Positions 16,511-25,644 of a stretch of 64,000 bases of DNA are shown here, piece by piece (position 1 is the stretch's first letter; every line of letters begins with the position of its first letter). The notes under the pieces were generated by a model. It had not been told where the DNA came from. It did not search any database and was given only the letters and a program-made list of their open reading frames with translations. A program made the translations under genes and the position numbers. This stretch comes from Curtobacterium sp. MCBD17_032 (GTDB lineage: Bacteria > Actinomycetota > Actinomycetes > Actinomycetales > Microbacteriaceae): positions 372,001 to 436,000 of the forward strand of contig NZ_QKTO01000002.1 in the NCBI RefSeq assembly GCF_003234855.1, written 5' to 3'.

Positions 16511-18999
16511 GCCGGATCGTGGGGAAGGCCGTCGCGCTGCTCGTGACGATCGGCGTGCTCCTGCTCGGGGGAGCGCTGCCCGCCGACGCCGTCACGTCCG
16601 GTGTCCGTGAGCCGGCGAGCGGCAGGACCTGGTTCGGGCCGGACCTCGACTGGGGTTCGGACTCCCCGGACGGCTACGAGGGGCGACTCGGTGCGACGCC
16701 CTCCATGTACGGCGTCGAGATCGCGTACCCGGTCGACCGATCGGCCGAACGGGAACTGCTCCGCGCGACCCGCGCCGCAGCCGCGCAGGGCGCCGTCCTC
16801 GTGGTGAGCCTCGAGCCAGACCGCGCGCTCCGGTCGTTGACGAAGGCCGACGCACGCCGGGCGAACGCGCTGCTGCAGGAGATCCACCGGCAGTACGACA
16901 CGCAGCTGCTGGTCCGGTTCGCCCCGCAGATGAACGGCACGTGGGTGCGGTGGGGGCAACAGCCGACGCAGTTCATCCGGGCCTTCCGGACGCTCGCGAC
17001 GCAGGTGCACGCCGGCGACTCGGACGCCCGCATGGTGTGGCAGCCCTCCTACGGCGCCGGCTACCCGTTCGGTTCGTCGGCGGGCCGGCTGGCGGACCTG
17101 TCCGCGACCGACACCGACAAGCTCGACACGAACGGCGACGGTCAGCTCACCGAGGCCGACGACCCGTACCTGCCCTACTGGCCGGGCGATGCGTCCGTCG
17201 ACTGGGTCGGCCTGTCGATGTTCTACTTCGGCAAGGGCGCGGCGACGCAGGCCGCCGGCCGGGACGTCCCGCTGACGCGGAACGACGTCCCCGAGGCGGA
17301 CGAGGTCGCCCAGCGGTTCGCCGAGAGCTGGGGCTACCAGCAGCCGCAGCCGGAGACGTTCACCGAGCGCTTCGCCGAGGGACGCGACCTCCCGATGCTC
17401 CTCGACACCGGTGCGCTCTACGACCACTCGCTCCGCGGGGACGCCGAACTGCCCGTGAAGCAGGGGTGGTGGCGGCAGGTCATCGCCTCCGTCCAGGAGC
17501 ACCCGGAGATCACGGGCGTCACGTACGTCGACGCCATCCGCCGGGAGCCCGAGGCGGGGAACCGGCCCGCGGACTGGCGGTTCGCCAAGGCCCCGGGGGT
17601 CGCCGGGTCCTTCCGCACCGACCTGCAGGAGTCCGACCACTTCGTGTTCGGACCGGTCACCGAGCGGGTCACCCCGCAGCAGGGCGCCGAGGCGACCAAC
17701 CAGCAGCTCGACACCGGTGGCGACCAGATGGCGTGGATCGTCTGGTTGGCGGCGGGCCTCGCGGTCGTGTTCGTGCTGAGCGGGCTGTTCGGACGGCTCG
17801 TGCCGAGTTGGCGCTACCCCGACGACGGCAAGCCCGGACGTGATCTCCGACTCGACCTGTTCCGCGGGTTCATCATCCTCGCGGTGGTGATCACGCACAT
17901 CGAGGTCTCCGGCCCGTACTCGTACCTGACGCTGCACGCGGTCGGCGCCATCACCGGAGCGGAGATGTTCGTGTTCCTCTCGGGCATGGTGCTCGGCATG
18001 GTCTACCCGCTCGGCGTCGCCAGGTTCGGAGAGTGGGCATCGGCGATCGGGGCGTTCAAGCGGGCGCGCAAGCAGTACGTCGTGACGCTCGTCGTCATCC
18101 TCGTCGTCTTCGCGCTGAGCTTCATCCCGTTCCTGAACACCGACGCGATCACGACCTTCACCGACCGCGGGACCGGGACCGACGGCGTCCGGGCCGAGGG
18201 CCGCGTCTACGACCTGTACCCGAACGCGATGCAGCTGCTCGCCTACCCGCCGCCCTGGTACGCGATCCGTCAGTTCCTGCTGCTCGAGATGGGCCCCTGG
18301 CCGTTCAACATCATGGGCCTGTTCGTGGTGCTGAGCCTGTTCATCCCGGTGTTCATGTGGATCATCCGCCGTAGGTTCTGGTGGGCGCTGCTCATCGCGA
18401 GCTGGGCGCTCTACGTGTTCCAGGTGCTCAACCCGGCGTTCAAGCCGGTCAACGCCCAGTTCGACGCGGTGTTCCCGCTGTTCATCTGGCAGGTGGTGTT
18501 CACGCACGGCCTCGTGCTCGGGTACCACCGTCGGCAGATCACCCACGCACTCACCGGCCGACTCGGCAAGGTGCTCGTCGGCGTGTTGGTCTGCGGGTAC
18601 GCGGCGTTCCTGGTCTACGTCTGGGCGGGTGACCGGTTCGGGTTCACCCCGGTGCCGTTCCCCGCGGACATGTACCGCGAGCTCTACAACACGGCGTACC
18701 AGCGCGTGGACCTGCAGTGGGGTCGTCTGGTCGACATCGCGTTCTTCGCGATCGTGTCGTACGCCATCCTCACCGTGTTCTGGAAGCCGGTGAACGCGGT
18801 GATCGGCTGGCTGTGGATCCCGCTCGGGCAGGCCAGCCTCTACGTGTTCGTGTGGCAGGTCTTCTTCGCCCTCGTCATCGCGTCGATCCCGGTCGACTAC
18901 GGCAACGTCTGGATCGGCACCATCACCCACACGGTGCTCATCCTGCTCGTCTGGTACATGGTGCGGAAGAAGTTCCTGTTCTCGGTCATCCCGCGCTGA
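16507..18999 (+). CDS. Secreted GH26-like domain fused to OpgC-type acyltransferase
   Basis: 830 residues. The GTG at 16507 overlaps the upstream stop (GTGA). A signal peptide ends near ADA-28. Residues about 35-395 resemble glycoside hydrolase family 26 (RFAPQMNGTWVRWG at 137-150, then WQPSYG and a WVGLSMFYFG segment). The acid/base position, normally Glu before MNG, is Gln141. A Ca-binding-like loop DTNGDGQLTEAD lies near 210. After a membrane helix (about 405-427), an OpgC-like multi-helix acyltransferase begins with LDLFRGFIILAVVITH (about 449). OpgC adds succinyl groups to glucans. Coupled to a glycan synthase, so it probably modifies or binds that polymer outside the cell. Confidence 0.82.
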   Translation: MSRIVGKAVALLVTIGVLLLGGALPADAVTSGVREPASGRTWFGPDLDWGSDSPDGYEGRLGATPSMYGVEIAYPVDRSAERELLRATRAAAAQGAVLVVSLEPDRALRSLTKADARRANALLQEIHRQYDTQLLVRFAPQMNGTWVRWGQQPTQFIRAFRTLATQVHAGDSDARMVWQPSYGAGYPFGSSAGRLADLSATDTDKLDTNGDGQLTEADDPYLPYWPGDASVDWVGLSMFYFGKGAATQAAGRDVPLTRNDVPEADEVAQRFAESWGYQQPQPETFTERFAEGRDLPMLLDTGALYDHSLRGDAELPVKQGWWRQVIASVQEHPEITGVTYVDAIRREPEAGNRPADWRFAKAPGVAGSFRTDLQESDHFVFGPVTERVTPQQGAEATNQQLDTGGDQMAWIVWLAAGLAVVFVLSGLFGRLVPSWRYPDDGKPGRDLRLDLFRGFIILAVVITHIEVSGPYSYLTLHAVGAITGAEMFVFLSGMVLGMVYPLGVARFGEWASAIGAFKRARKQYVVTLVVILVVFALSFIPFLNTDAITTFTDRGTGTDGVRAEGRVYDLYPNAMQLLAYPPPWYAIRQFLLLEMGPWPFNIMGLFVVLSLFIPVFMWIIRRRFWWALLIASWALYVFQVLNPAFKPVNAQFDAVFPLFIWQVVFTHGLVLGYHRRQITHALTGRLGKVLVGVLVCGYAAFLVYVWAGDRFGFTPVPFPADMYRELYNTAYQRVDLQWGRLVDIAFFAIVSYAILTVFWKPVNAVIGWLWIPLGQASLYVFVWQVFFALVIASIPVDYGNVWIGTITHTVLILLVWYMVRKKFLFSVIPR

Positions 19000-19016
19000 C
19001 GCGCAGGGGACGCCGA

Positions 19017-19064
19017 GACGGACGGGAGGCCCGGTACCAGCTGGTACCGGGCCTCCCGTCCGTC
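19017..19064. terminator. GGGAGGCCCG-type hairpin, copy 3
   Basis: A perfect 22-bp stem with an AGCT loop, the longest of the family. It lies between two convergent genes, so it can stop transcription from both sides. No T-tract. Confidence 0.8.
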
Positions 19065-19074
19065 GGTCCGCGCG

Positions 19075-19965
19075 TCAGCGCGACGCGATCGGCGTCGGGT
19101 CCACCGGGTCCGGCGGCACCGGCAGGGAGCCGCGGACCTGGTTCTGCGCCTGGCAGTCGCTCGTGCAGTTCGTCGCACCCGCGCTCAGCTCGACGGCGTC
19201 CTCACCGAGCACCCCGCCCATGCGCCCGCCCGGCTGCACGGTCCAGGTCGTGGTCGTGGCCGTCTGCGAGGTCTTCGTCGCGACCTGCGGCGAGTCCTTG
19301 CCGAGGAGCATCTGGTGCGCGTCGGTGCCCGAGGTCACCGCCGCGGTGCCGTCGCCGAAGTTGACCTTGCCGGTGTACGGGTTGACGAAGTAGAACAGCC
19401 CGGCGCCGAGGGTGTGCGTGAAGGTGACGGGGCCGGCGAACTCGGTCTCCATCTGGAAGACCCCGCCCTGCGCGCCGTCCTTCGCCTGGATCTTGAACTT
19501 GCCGGCGCCGGTGCTGAAGACCGCGACGAGCGTGTCGTCGCGGACCTCGAGTGACGACAGCCGGGTGCCGGCGAGCTGCGCGGTGGTCAGCGAGGGCACC
19601 TTCGACGCGAACACGACCGTCGGCTTCGTGACCATCCGCTGCGAGTCGGGCGCACCGGTCAGCGTGTAGTCGTACACCCCGAGGTCGGCGAGCCGGATGT
19701 CGAACCCGTTGTGCTTGCCGCGGACGGCGATCGTGCCGGACACCGCAGTGTCGCGGAGTCGGAAGTCCTTGCCGACCGCGGGGTTCGTCGTGGTGCCGTT
19801 CACGGTGACGGCGTAGTCCCCGCCGGTCGAGGTCTTGCCGGACGCCTGCGCCGGGGTGACCCCGACGAGGGCGACGGCTGCGACCGCGGCGGCGACGACG
19901 GTGGCGGCGATGCCGGCCGTGCGACGACCCGCGGTGCGGCCGCGGTGGGTGGTCGTGGTGTCCAT
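19075..19965 (-). CDS. Secreted protein of unknown function
   Basis: 296 residues with a clear signal peptide: basic start (HRGRTAGRRTAG), long Ala/Val core, cleavage near AQA-SG. The ATG at 19965 is chosen because AGGAGG lies 6 bases upstream. The mature part looks beta-rich, with repeated Thr/Val/Gly segments and a Cys pair (NCTSDC) near the C-terminus, then a Pro-rich tail. No anchor motif. It faces the OpgC operon across a shared hairpin and lies downstream of a two-component system on the same strand. Family not recognised. Confidence 0.75.
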   Translation of the reverse strand: MDTTTTHRGRTAGRRTAGIAATVVAAAVAAVALVGVTPAQASGKTSTGGDYAVTVNGTTTNPAVGKDFRLRDTAVSGTIAVRGKHNGFDIRLADLGVYDYTLTGAPDSQRMVTKPTVVFASKVPSLTTAQLAGTRLSSLEVRDDTLVAVFSTGAGKFKIQAKDGAQGGVFQMETEFAGPVTFTHTLGAGLFYFVNPYTGKVNFGDGTAAVTSGTDAHQMLLGKDSPQVATKTSQTATTTTWTVQPGGRMGGVLGEDAVELSAGATNCTSDCQAQNQVRGSLPVPPDPVDPTPIASR

Positions 19966-20085
19966 GGTGTGCCTCCTGTGCTCGGGGGCGGTGCGTCCCC
20001 TCAGCACGATCGTCGCCGCCGCGGCGGGACGGCACCATCGGACCTTGGTACTAGTACCCGAAGGACGGACGACCCCGGCCCGGCG

Positions 20086-20787
20086 TCACCAGCCGTGGTC
20101 GCGGGCCCAGAGCGCGGCGCTGGTCCGGTCGGCGACCCCGATCCGTCGGAAGACGCTGCCGACGTGCACCTTCACGGTCCGTTCGGCGATGCCGAGCTCG
20201 GTGGCGATCTGCCGGTTCGACAGGCCGCGCGCCAGGCGCACCAGGACGTCGCGCTCGCGCGGGGGCAGGTCCGGTCCGTCCCGGTGGGCGTCGCCGCGCA
20301 CCGGACCGACCGTGCCGGGCCCGTCCAGAGCCGTGCCGGGCCCGTCCGGAGCCGTGCCGGACCCCGCCCGGTCCTCGCCGCCGCGAGGGAGGAGACTCCG
20401 CGCCACGCGCGGGTCGATGGGCACCTCGTCCCGCGCCGTCGCCCGCACGGCCCGGACGACGTCGTCCGGGTCGGCGTCCTTGAGCAGGTACCCGGTGGCC
20501 CCGGCCGCCAGGGCGGCTCGGACCCGGGCGTCGTCCGCGAACGTCGTGAGCACGAGCACCCGCGCGGTGGGGAGCCGCTCCCGGAGCGCGGCCGTGGCGG
20601 CGACCCCGCCCGCGCCCGGCATGGACAGGTCCATCACGACGACGTCCGGCTGCAGGTCCGCGGCCAGGTCCACCGCGACCTCGCCCGTGCCGGCCTCGCC
20701 GACCACGGTGCAGTCCGCCGTCGTGTCGAGCACCGCCCGGAGCCCGTTGCGGACGAGGGCGTGGTCGTCGACGAGCAGCACCTTCAC
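20086..20787 (-). CDS. NarL/LuxR-type response regulator
   Basis: 233 residues. Receiver domain with the acidic pair DD at 7-8, phospho-acceptor Asp53 in VVVMDLSMPG, and Lys103 in YLLKD. A Gly/Asp/Pro linker made of a 21-bp repeat follows, then a LuxR helix-turn-helix (LSNRQIATELGIAERTVKVH, about 189-208). The GTG start overlaps the kinase stop by 4 bases, so the two are one operon. It may control the secreted-protein gene just downstream; that is inference. Confidence 0.92.
   Translation of the reverse strand: MKVLLVDDHALVRNGLRAVLDTTADCTVVGEAGTGEVAVDLAADLQPDVVVMDLSMPGAGGVAATAALRERLPTARVLVLTTFADDARVRAALAAGATGYLLKDADPDDVVRAVRATARDEVPIDPRVARSLLPRGGEDRAGSGTAPDGPGTALDGPGTVGPVRGDAHRDGPDLPPRERDVLVRLARGLSNRQIATELGIAERTVKVHVGSVFRRIGVADRTSAALWARDHGW
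20310..20372 (-). repeat. 21-bp in-frame repeat in the response-regulator linker
   Basis: Three 21-bp units (the third diverged) encode 7-residue blocks such as GTAPDGP and GTALDGP. They form the linker between receiver and DNA-binding domains. Confidence 0.75.
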
Positions 20788-22202
20788 CACCGGTCGGCCT
20801 CCGTCGGCAGGGCGAGCTCCCACGTGGTCCCGGCGCCCGGCGCGGTCCGCAGGCGCAGCGACCCACCGGAGTCCTCGGCCACCTGTCGGAGCAGTGTCGT
20901 GCCGAGGTGCCCCTCCCGGCGCGCCGCGAGCACCGGCACCGGGTCGAAGCCGACGCCGTCGTCGGTCACCCGCACCGACAGGTCGCCGTCCTGCCGTCGG
21001 ACGACCACCTCGACCATCGAGGCCCCCGCGTGGCGCACCGTGTTCGCCACGGCCTCGCGCACGAACCGGACCGCCGCCGCGAGTGCTGCGGGTGGGGCGT
21101 CCACCCGGTCGGGCACGTCGAGCACGGTGGTGATGCCGAAGGCGTGGGCGCGTGCGGTGGCGTCGGCGAGCGCGGCTCCGAGGCCGTCCCGGTCCGGGGC
21201 GGCCGGTTGCACCGCCGACATCAGTGAGCGCAGCGCGGAGACGGCCCCGCGGAGGGTCGAGGCGGCGGCGTCGAGTGCCGTCGCCGTCGGGCCCGTCGCG
21301 CCCCGTGCGACGGCGCCGAGCGAGAACGCGAGCCCGGCGACGTCCTGGACGGGGCCGTCGTGCAGGTCCGCGGCGATCCGGCGACGTTCGGCGGTCTCGG
21401 CGTCGAGTGCACGGACGAGCAGGCGTTCGCGGTCCCGCTGGCCGGACCGCAGGCGGAGCAGCAGCCACAGGAGCACCGGCAGGAGCAACCCGAGCACGAC
21501 CGCGACCGTACCGAACGCGAGTGCCGCGAACGCCGAACGGAGCGACGCGGAACTCGCCAGCACGTCGTCGTACGGGTAGTAGACCTCGAGCAGCAGCGGG
21601 TCGCCGGACGGCACGTGGACGGCCTGGTACGCCTCGAGGAGCGGCCCCTGCCCACGCTCGTAGCGGTTCTCGGGAGCGGTCAGGTCGGACACCTCGGCGT
21701 CGGACCGGTCCTCCGCGAGCGCTTCGAGGTCCTCGTCGGACAGGGTGAACCGTTCACCCGTGAGCCGGGGTTCGTCCGACCAGAGCACGGTCCCGTCCGG
21801 AGCCCAGAGCTTGACGCGGACGGCGGCGCTCGCCGTGGTGGCACGGCGCACGGCCCGGTCGAGGGCGTCCACCGCGCGCCGGCGGTCGTCGGCGTCCGCG
21901 TCCGGGTCGGCGATCGCGTCGCGGAGTGCGGGTTCGACGACGGCCCGGGCGACGGCGGCGGTGTCGCGGGTGGCGTCCTCGACGGCGAAGCGCTCGGCCG
22001 TCCGCTGCGACACGAGCGTCCCGGCAGCGGCGACCGCGGCCCCGCCGAGCACCGCCGCGAGCACGACGCCCACCAGGACGCGACGCCACGGGGTCGCGCG
22101 GGCGGGGCGTCGCCGCGGGTCGGGCGGCACGACGACCACGGCCCCCGGCGCGCGGTCGGCGTCGTCGTCGGGCGCTGGCTCCGTCGTCCGTGGTCCGCGC
22201 AC
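20784..22202 (-). CDS. NarL-family sensor histidine kinase
   Basis: 472-residue membrane kinase. A basic N-terminus, a helix at about 41-63, an extracytoplasmic sensor region of about 165 residues, a second helix at about 230-255, then HisKA_3 with the phospho-His in ERRRIAADLHDGPVQD. ATPase boxes: N-box EAVANTVRHA, G1 VTDDGVGF, then GHLGTTLL. The start is GTG 22202: TACGGT lies exactly 6 bases upstream, so the operon mRNA is probably leaderless. Paired with the overlapping response regulator. Signal unknown. Confidence 0.9.
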   Translation of the reverse strand: MRGPRTTEPAPDDDADRAPGAVVVVPPDPRRRPARATPWRRVLVGVVLAAVLGGAAVAAAGTLVSQRTAERFAVEDATRDTAAVARAVVEPALRDAIADPDADADDRRRAVDALDRAVRRATTASAAVRVKLWAPDGTVLWSDEPRLTGERFTLSDEDLEALAEDRSDAEVSDLTAPENRYERGQGPLLEAYQAVHVPSGDPLLLEVYYPYDDVLASSASLRSAFAALAFGTVAVVLGLLLPVLLWLLLRLRSGQRDRERLLVRALDAETAERRRIAADLHDGPVQDVAGLAFSLGAVARGATGPTATALDAAASTLRGAVSALRSLMSAVQPAAPDRDGLGAALADATARAHAFGITTVLDVPDRVDAPPAALAAAVRFVREAVANTVRHAGASMVEVVVRRQDGDLSVRVTDDGVGFDPVPVLAARREGHLGTTLLRQVAEDSGGSLRLRTAPGAGTTWELALPTEADRW

Positions 22203-22416
22203 CCGGTCACCGTAACCGGTGCTCGGCGCCCGACACGGCCCGAGGGGCCGTCGTCGCGCGCGGCGGACGAGACCCGGCGCCGACCCGCGCGCGGACGATG
22301 CGGTGCTCGGCGGACTCCCAGGCGCGGTCGGGCGGCCAGGGGTTGAGTGGCCTCACAGCTTCGCGCGCCCGCTCAGACGGAGGCCGGGGGTGCGGACCGG
22401 ACGTCGAGGAGGACGG

Positions 22417-23736
22417 ATGGACATCGACCGCAGGCTGTTCCTGCTCGGAGGCACGGGGGTGCTGCTGCTGGCCGGCTGCTCCACCCGCCCCGAGCGCACC
22501 GAGGTCGCCGACTGGCCGACCGATCCACCCGAGGGCCCGGCGACGATCAGCTGGTGGGCCGGGCAGGTGGCGTCGAAGGACGGCGGGGACCTCCGACGGC
22601 GTCTCATCGCCGAGTTCCAGAAGGAGCACCCGGACATCCGCGTCCGGATCGTCAGCGCGCCGAGCGACACCGACACGAACCGGACGTCCCTGACGACGCA
22701 GATCGCCGCCGGGTCACCGACCCCGGACGTGTACCTGGGCGACGTCGCCTGGCCCGGGCAGTTCGCGAAGAACAAGCTCGCGACGCCGGTGAACACGCTG
22801 GTGGGGGAGGACTTCTTCGAGCAGTTCCCCGAGGGACTCCGGCTCGCCGCCAGTGTCGACGGCACGTACTACATGTTCCCGCTCTACATCGACGAGTCGT
22901 TCTTCCTGTACCGCAAGGACCTGCTCGACAAGCACGGCTTCCAGGTCCCCGGTTCGTGGGAGGAGGTCCGTGAGACGGCGGCGAAGCTCGTCGACACCGG
23001 GGACGTCTCGTACGGGTTCGCGTTCCAGGGCGACGTGTACGAGGGCCTGACCTGCAACGTCACCGAGTTCGTCGGCGACGCCGGCGGCTCGCTGCTCGAC
23101 GACGACCTCGAGAACGCGACGACGACGAGCTCCGAGACCCGCCGGGCGTTCGAGTTCATGCGCTCCCTCGTCACCTCCGGCGCCAGCCCGCGTGCGACGC
23201 TCACGTACCAGGAGCAGGACACGAACGACGCCTTCTCGGGCGGCCGAGCGGCCTTCCTCCGGAACTGGTCGTACGCCTGGGGGATCGCGAACGGCCCGGA
23301 CAGCGCCGTGCAGGGCAAGGTCGGGCTGGCCGCCCGCCCGACGTTCGACGGGATGGAGGACCACCACTCGACGATCGGTGGCTGGGGGAACTACATCAAC
23401 CCGCACACCCAACAGCCCGCGGCCGCCCTGACGTTCGCCCGGTGGATGTCGAGTGAGACGGCGCAGCAGTTCCTCACCCGCGAGGGCGGCGTCCTGCCGG
23501 CCCGCTCGGCGTCGCTCGTCAGCGCCGACGCGGAGCGGCAGCAGCGCCCGACGTACGACACCGCCGCGGGCATCACGCTCGTGCCCCGGCCGACGTCCAC
23601 CGCCTACTACCCGAAGGTCTCGCAGGGGGTCTACCAGAACGGCAACGGCATCCTCGGCGGGCAGCGCACGGTCGACGGCGGCACGAGCGCGATGGCCGAC
23701 GCCATCGACCTCGCGCTCCGGGGAGCAGCGCTGTGA
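22417..23736 (+). CDS. Sugar ABC transporter substrate-binding lipoprotein
   Basis: 439-residue extracellular solute-binding protein of family 1 (maltose/trehalose type). The start follows GAGGAGGACGG. The signal peptide has RRLFLL at 5-10, a Tat-like motif, and the lipobox LLAGC with Cys21, so it is probably exported folded and lipid-anchored. The mature part shows ISWWAGQ, a repeated Gly/Asp substrate cleft, and GGWGNYINPHTQQP near 330. It is the first gene of a three-gene importer; the next gene overlaps its stop (GTGA). Substrate likely an oligosaccharide, not further defined. Confidence 0.9.
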   Translation: MDIDRRLFLLGGTGVLLLAGCSTRPERTEVADWPTDPPEGPATISWWAGQVASKDGGDLRRRLIAEFQKEHPDIRVRIVSAPSDTDTNRTSLTTQIAAGSPTPDVYLGDVAWPGQFAKNKLATPVNTLVGEDFFEQFPEGLRLAASVDGTYYMFPLYIDESFFLYRKDLLDKHGFQVPGSWEEVRETAAKLVDTGDVSYGFAFQGDVYEGLTCNVTEFVGDAGGSLLDDDLENATTTSSETRRAFEFMRSLVTSGASPRATLTYQEQDTNDAFSGGRAAFLRNWSYAWGIANGPDSAVQGKVGLAARPTFDGMEDHHSTIGGWGNYINPHTQQPAAALTFARWMSSETAQQFLTREGGVLPARSASLVSADAERQQRPTYDTAAGITLVPRPTSTAYYPKVSQGVYQNGNGILGGQRTVDGGTSAMADAIDLALRGAAL

Positions 23737-24704
23737 GCGCCGCGACCGGCGTGCGCACGCCGACCCGGCCGGGAGGCCCGCCCCACGCCGATCCCGTGGC
23801 GCGCCGGACCGGGCGCAACCGTCTCGACCGTCTCCGCGCCCGGAGTGCCTGGGGCTTCGCCGCCCCGGCCCTCCTGGTCGTGGCGGCGGTGACGATCTTC
23901 CCGGTCGTCTACTCGATCGTCCTCAGCTTCGCGGACGTCGAGATCGGCTACGACGGCTTCGCGATCCAGGGCTTCGGGTTCGACAACTACGCGGCCCTCG
24001 TGCAGAGCGCCGACTGGTACCGGGCGCTCGGGTTCACGTTCCTGTACACGATCGTCACGGTGTTCGTGGAACTCGTCCTCGGCATGCTCGTCGCCCTCGT
24101 GCTCGAGCGGCTCGGTGCGACCCGGGGCTGGATGCTCGCGCTCATGCTCGTCCCGTGGTCGCTCGTCACGATCGTCAACGCGCAGCTCTGGAAGTACGTC
24201 TACGACTCCACGTACGGGGTGGCGACCTGGTTCTTCGCCCTGTTCGGTGAGGCACCGGTGATCCTCGGCGAGCCGGTCCCGGCGATCACCGGGCTCATGG
24301 TGGCGGACATCTGGAAGACGACGCCGTTCGTCGCGATCATCCTGCTCGCGGGCCTGGTGCAGATCTCCGAGGACCACTACGAGGCCGCGGAGCTCGACGG
24401 CGCGAACGGCTGGCAGACGTTCTGGCGCGTGGTGCTGCCGCAGCTCGCCCCGACGCTGACGATCGCGGTGCTGTTCCGCATCCTGCAGGCGTTCGGCGTC
24501 TTCGACCTGCCCTTCGTGCTGACGAACGGCGGCCCCGGCACGAGCACCCAGTCGCTCGCGATCATGGGCTACAAGGTGCTCTTCCAGGACATCAACATCG
24601 GGCCGGGAGCCGCGATCGCGACGAGTACCGCGCTCATCGTGGCCGCCGGCTGTCTGCTCTTCCTCCGGGCCTTCCGGAACCAGGCGAAGGGAGGCGAGGC
24701 CTGA
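23733..24704 (+). CDS. Sugar ABC transporter permease (MalF/UgpA type)
   Basis: 323 residues, six membrane helices after a basic cytoplasmic tail. The EAA loop that docks the ATPase reads EAAELDGANGWQTFWRVVLP near 220. GTG start inside the previous stop; its own stop overlaps the next ATG by one base. Works with the binding protein and second permease to import a sugar. Confidence 0.92.
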   Translation: MSAATGVRTPTRPGGPPHADPVARRTGRNRLDRLRARSAWGFAAPALLVVAAVTIFPVVYSIVLSFADVEIGYDGFAIQGFGFDNYAALVQSADWYRALGFTFLYTIVTVFVELVLGMLVALVLERLGATRGWMLALMLVPWSLVTIVNAQLWKYVYDSTYGVATWFFALFGEAPVILGEPVPAITGLMVADIWKTTPFVAIILLAGLVQISEDHYEAAELDGANGWQTFWRVVLPQLAPTLTIAVLFRILQAFGVFDLPFVLTNGGPGTSTQSLAIMGYKVLFQDINIGPGAAIATSTALIVAAGCLLFLRAFRNQAKGGEA

Positions 24705-25552
24705 TGCCCCGTCAACGGATCCGCAAGGGCTGGCGGCGGTGGGTCAACACCGTCAACGTCAGCGCCGTCGTCATCGCTGTCGTCACCGCGCTGCCGCTGT
24801 ACTGGCTCGTGACGACGTCGTTCAAGCCGTCGTCCGAGATCGCGCAGTCCCCGCCGACCGCCTTCCCGCGGTCGTTCACGCTCGACAACTTCGTGGTGGC
24901 CTTCCGCGACAACGCGCTCGGGCAGTACATGGTGAACAGCATCATCGTCTCGGTGTCCACCACCGTGATCGTGCTCGCGCTGGCCTTCCTGGCCGGGTAC
25001 GCGCTCGCCGGTCGGTGGATCCGCGGGCGCACGGCGATCATGACGTCGCTGCTCATGCTGTCGGTGTTCCCGGCGATCGCGGTGCTCACCCCGCTGTACC
25101 TGCTCGAGCGCAACCTCGGTCTGCTCAACTCGTACCCCGGGCTGATCGTGCCGTACGTGGCGTTCAACCTGCCGTTCGCCATCTGGATCATGCGCAACTA
25201 CCTGCAGGGCATCCCGTCGACGATCGAGGAGGCCTCCGAGATCGACGGCGCCGGCGCCTGGCGGACGGTGCTCTCCGTGATCCTGCCGATGGCCAAGCCC
25301 GGGTTGTTCACCGTCGGGGTCTTCACGTTCACCGCGTCGTGGAGCGAGTTCCTCATGGCGCTCACGTTCAACAGCGAGAACTCGCTGCGGACGATCCCCG
25401 TCGGCATCGCCCTGTTCGGCACGCAGTTCACGGTGCCGTTCGCGCAGATCTTCGCGGCGAGCGTCGCGGCGACGGTGCCGATCGTCATCCTCGTGCTCGT
25501 GTTCCGCCGGTCGATCGTCTCCGGCCTCACCTCCGGGGCGGTGAAGGGCTGA
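24704..25552 (+). CDS. Sugar ABC transporter permease (MalG/UgpE type)
   Basis: 282 residues with six helices and the EAA loop EEASEIDGAGAWRTVLSVILP near 170. Start ATG overlaps the upstream stop (TGATG). No ATP-binding subunit follows: the operon ends in a hairpin 13 bases after the stop. Actinobacteria commonly share one MsiK-type ATPase between such importers, which would explain the gap. Confidence 0.92.
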   Translation: MPRQRIRKGWRRWVNTVNVSAVVIAVVTALPLYWLVTTSFKPSSEIAQSPPTAFPRSFTLDNFVVAFRDNALGQYMVNSIIVSVSTTVIVLALAFLAGYALAGRWIRGRTAIMTSLLMLSVFPAIAVLTPLYLLERNLGLLNSYPGLIVPYVAFNLPFAIWIMRNYLQGIPSTIEEASEIDGAGAWRTVLSVILPMAKPGLFTVGVFTFTASWSEFLMALTFNSENSLRTIPVGIALFGTQFTVPFAQIFAASVAATVPIVILVLVFRRSIVSGLTSGAVKG

Positions 25553-25564
25553 CCCGCCGCGCAG

Positions 25565-25608
25565 ACGACGGGAGGCCCGTGGCGATCCCGCCACGGGCCT
25601 CCCGTCGT
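25565..25608. terminator. GGGAGGCCCG-type hairpin, copy 4
   Basis: A perfect 20-bp stem with an ATCC loop between the convergent permease and small-protein genes. Same arm core as the other copies; the inner part of the stem (GTGGCG) differs, with compensating changes on both arms. Confidence 0.8.
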
Positions 25609-25644
25609 GTGTCAGCGCGACGCGCCGCCGCGCCGACGACCGTG

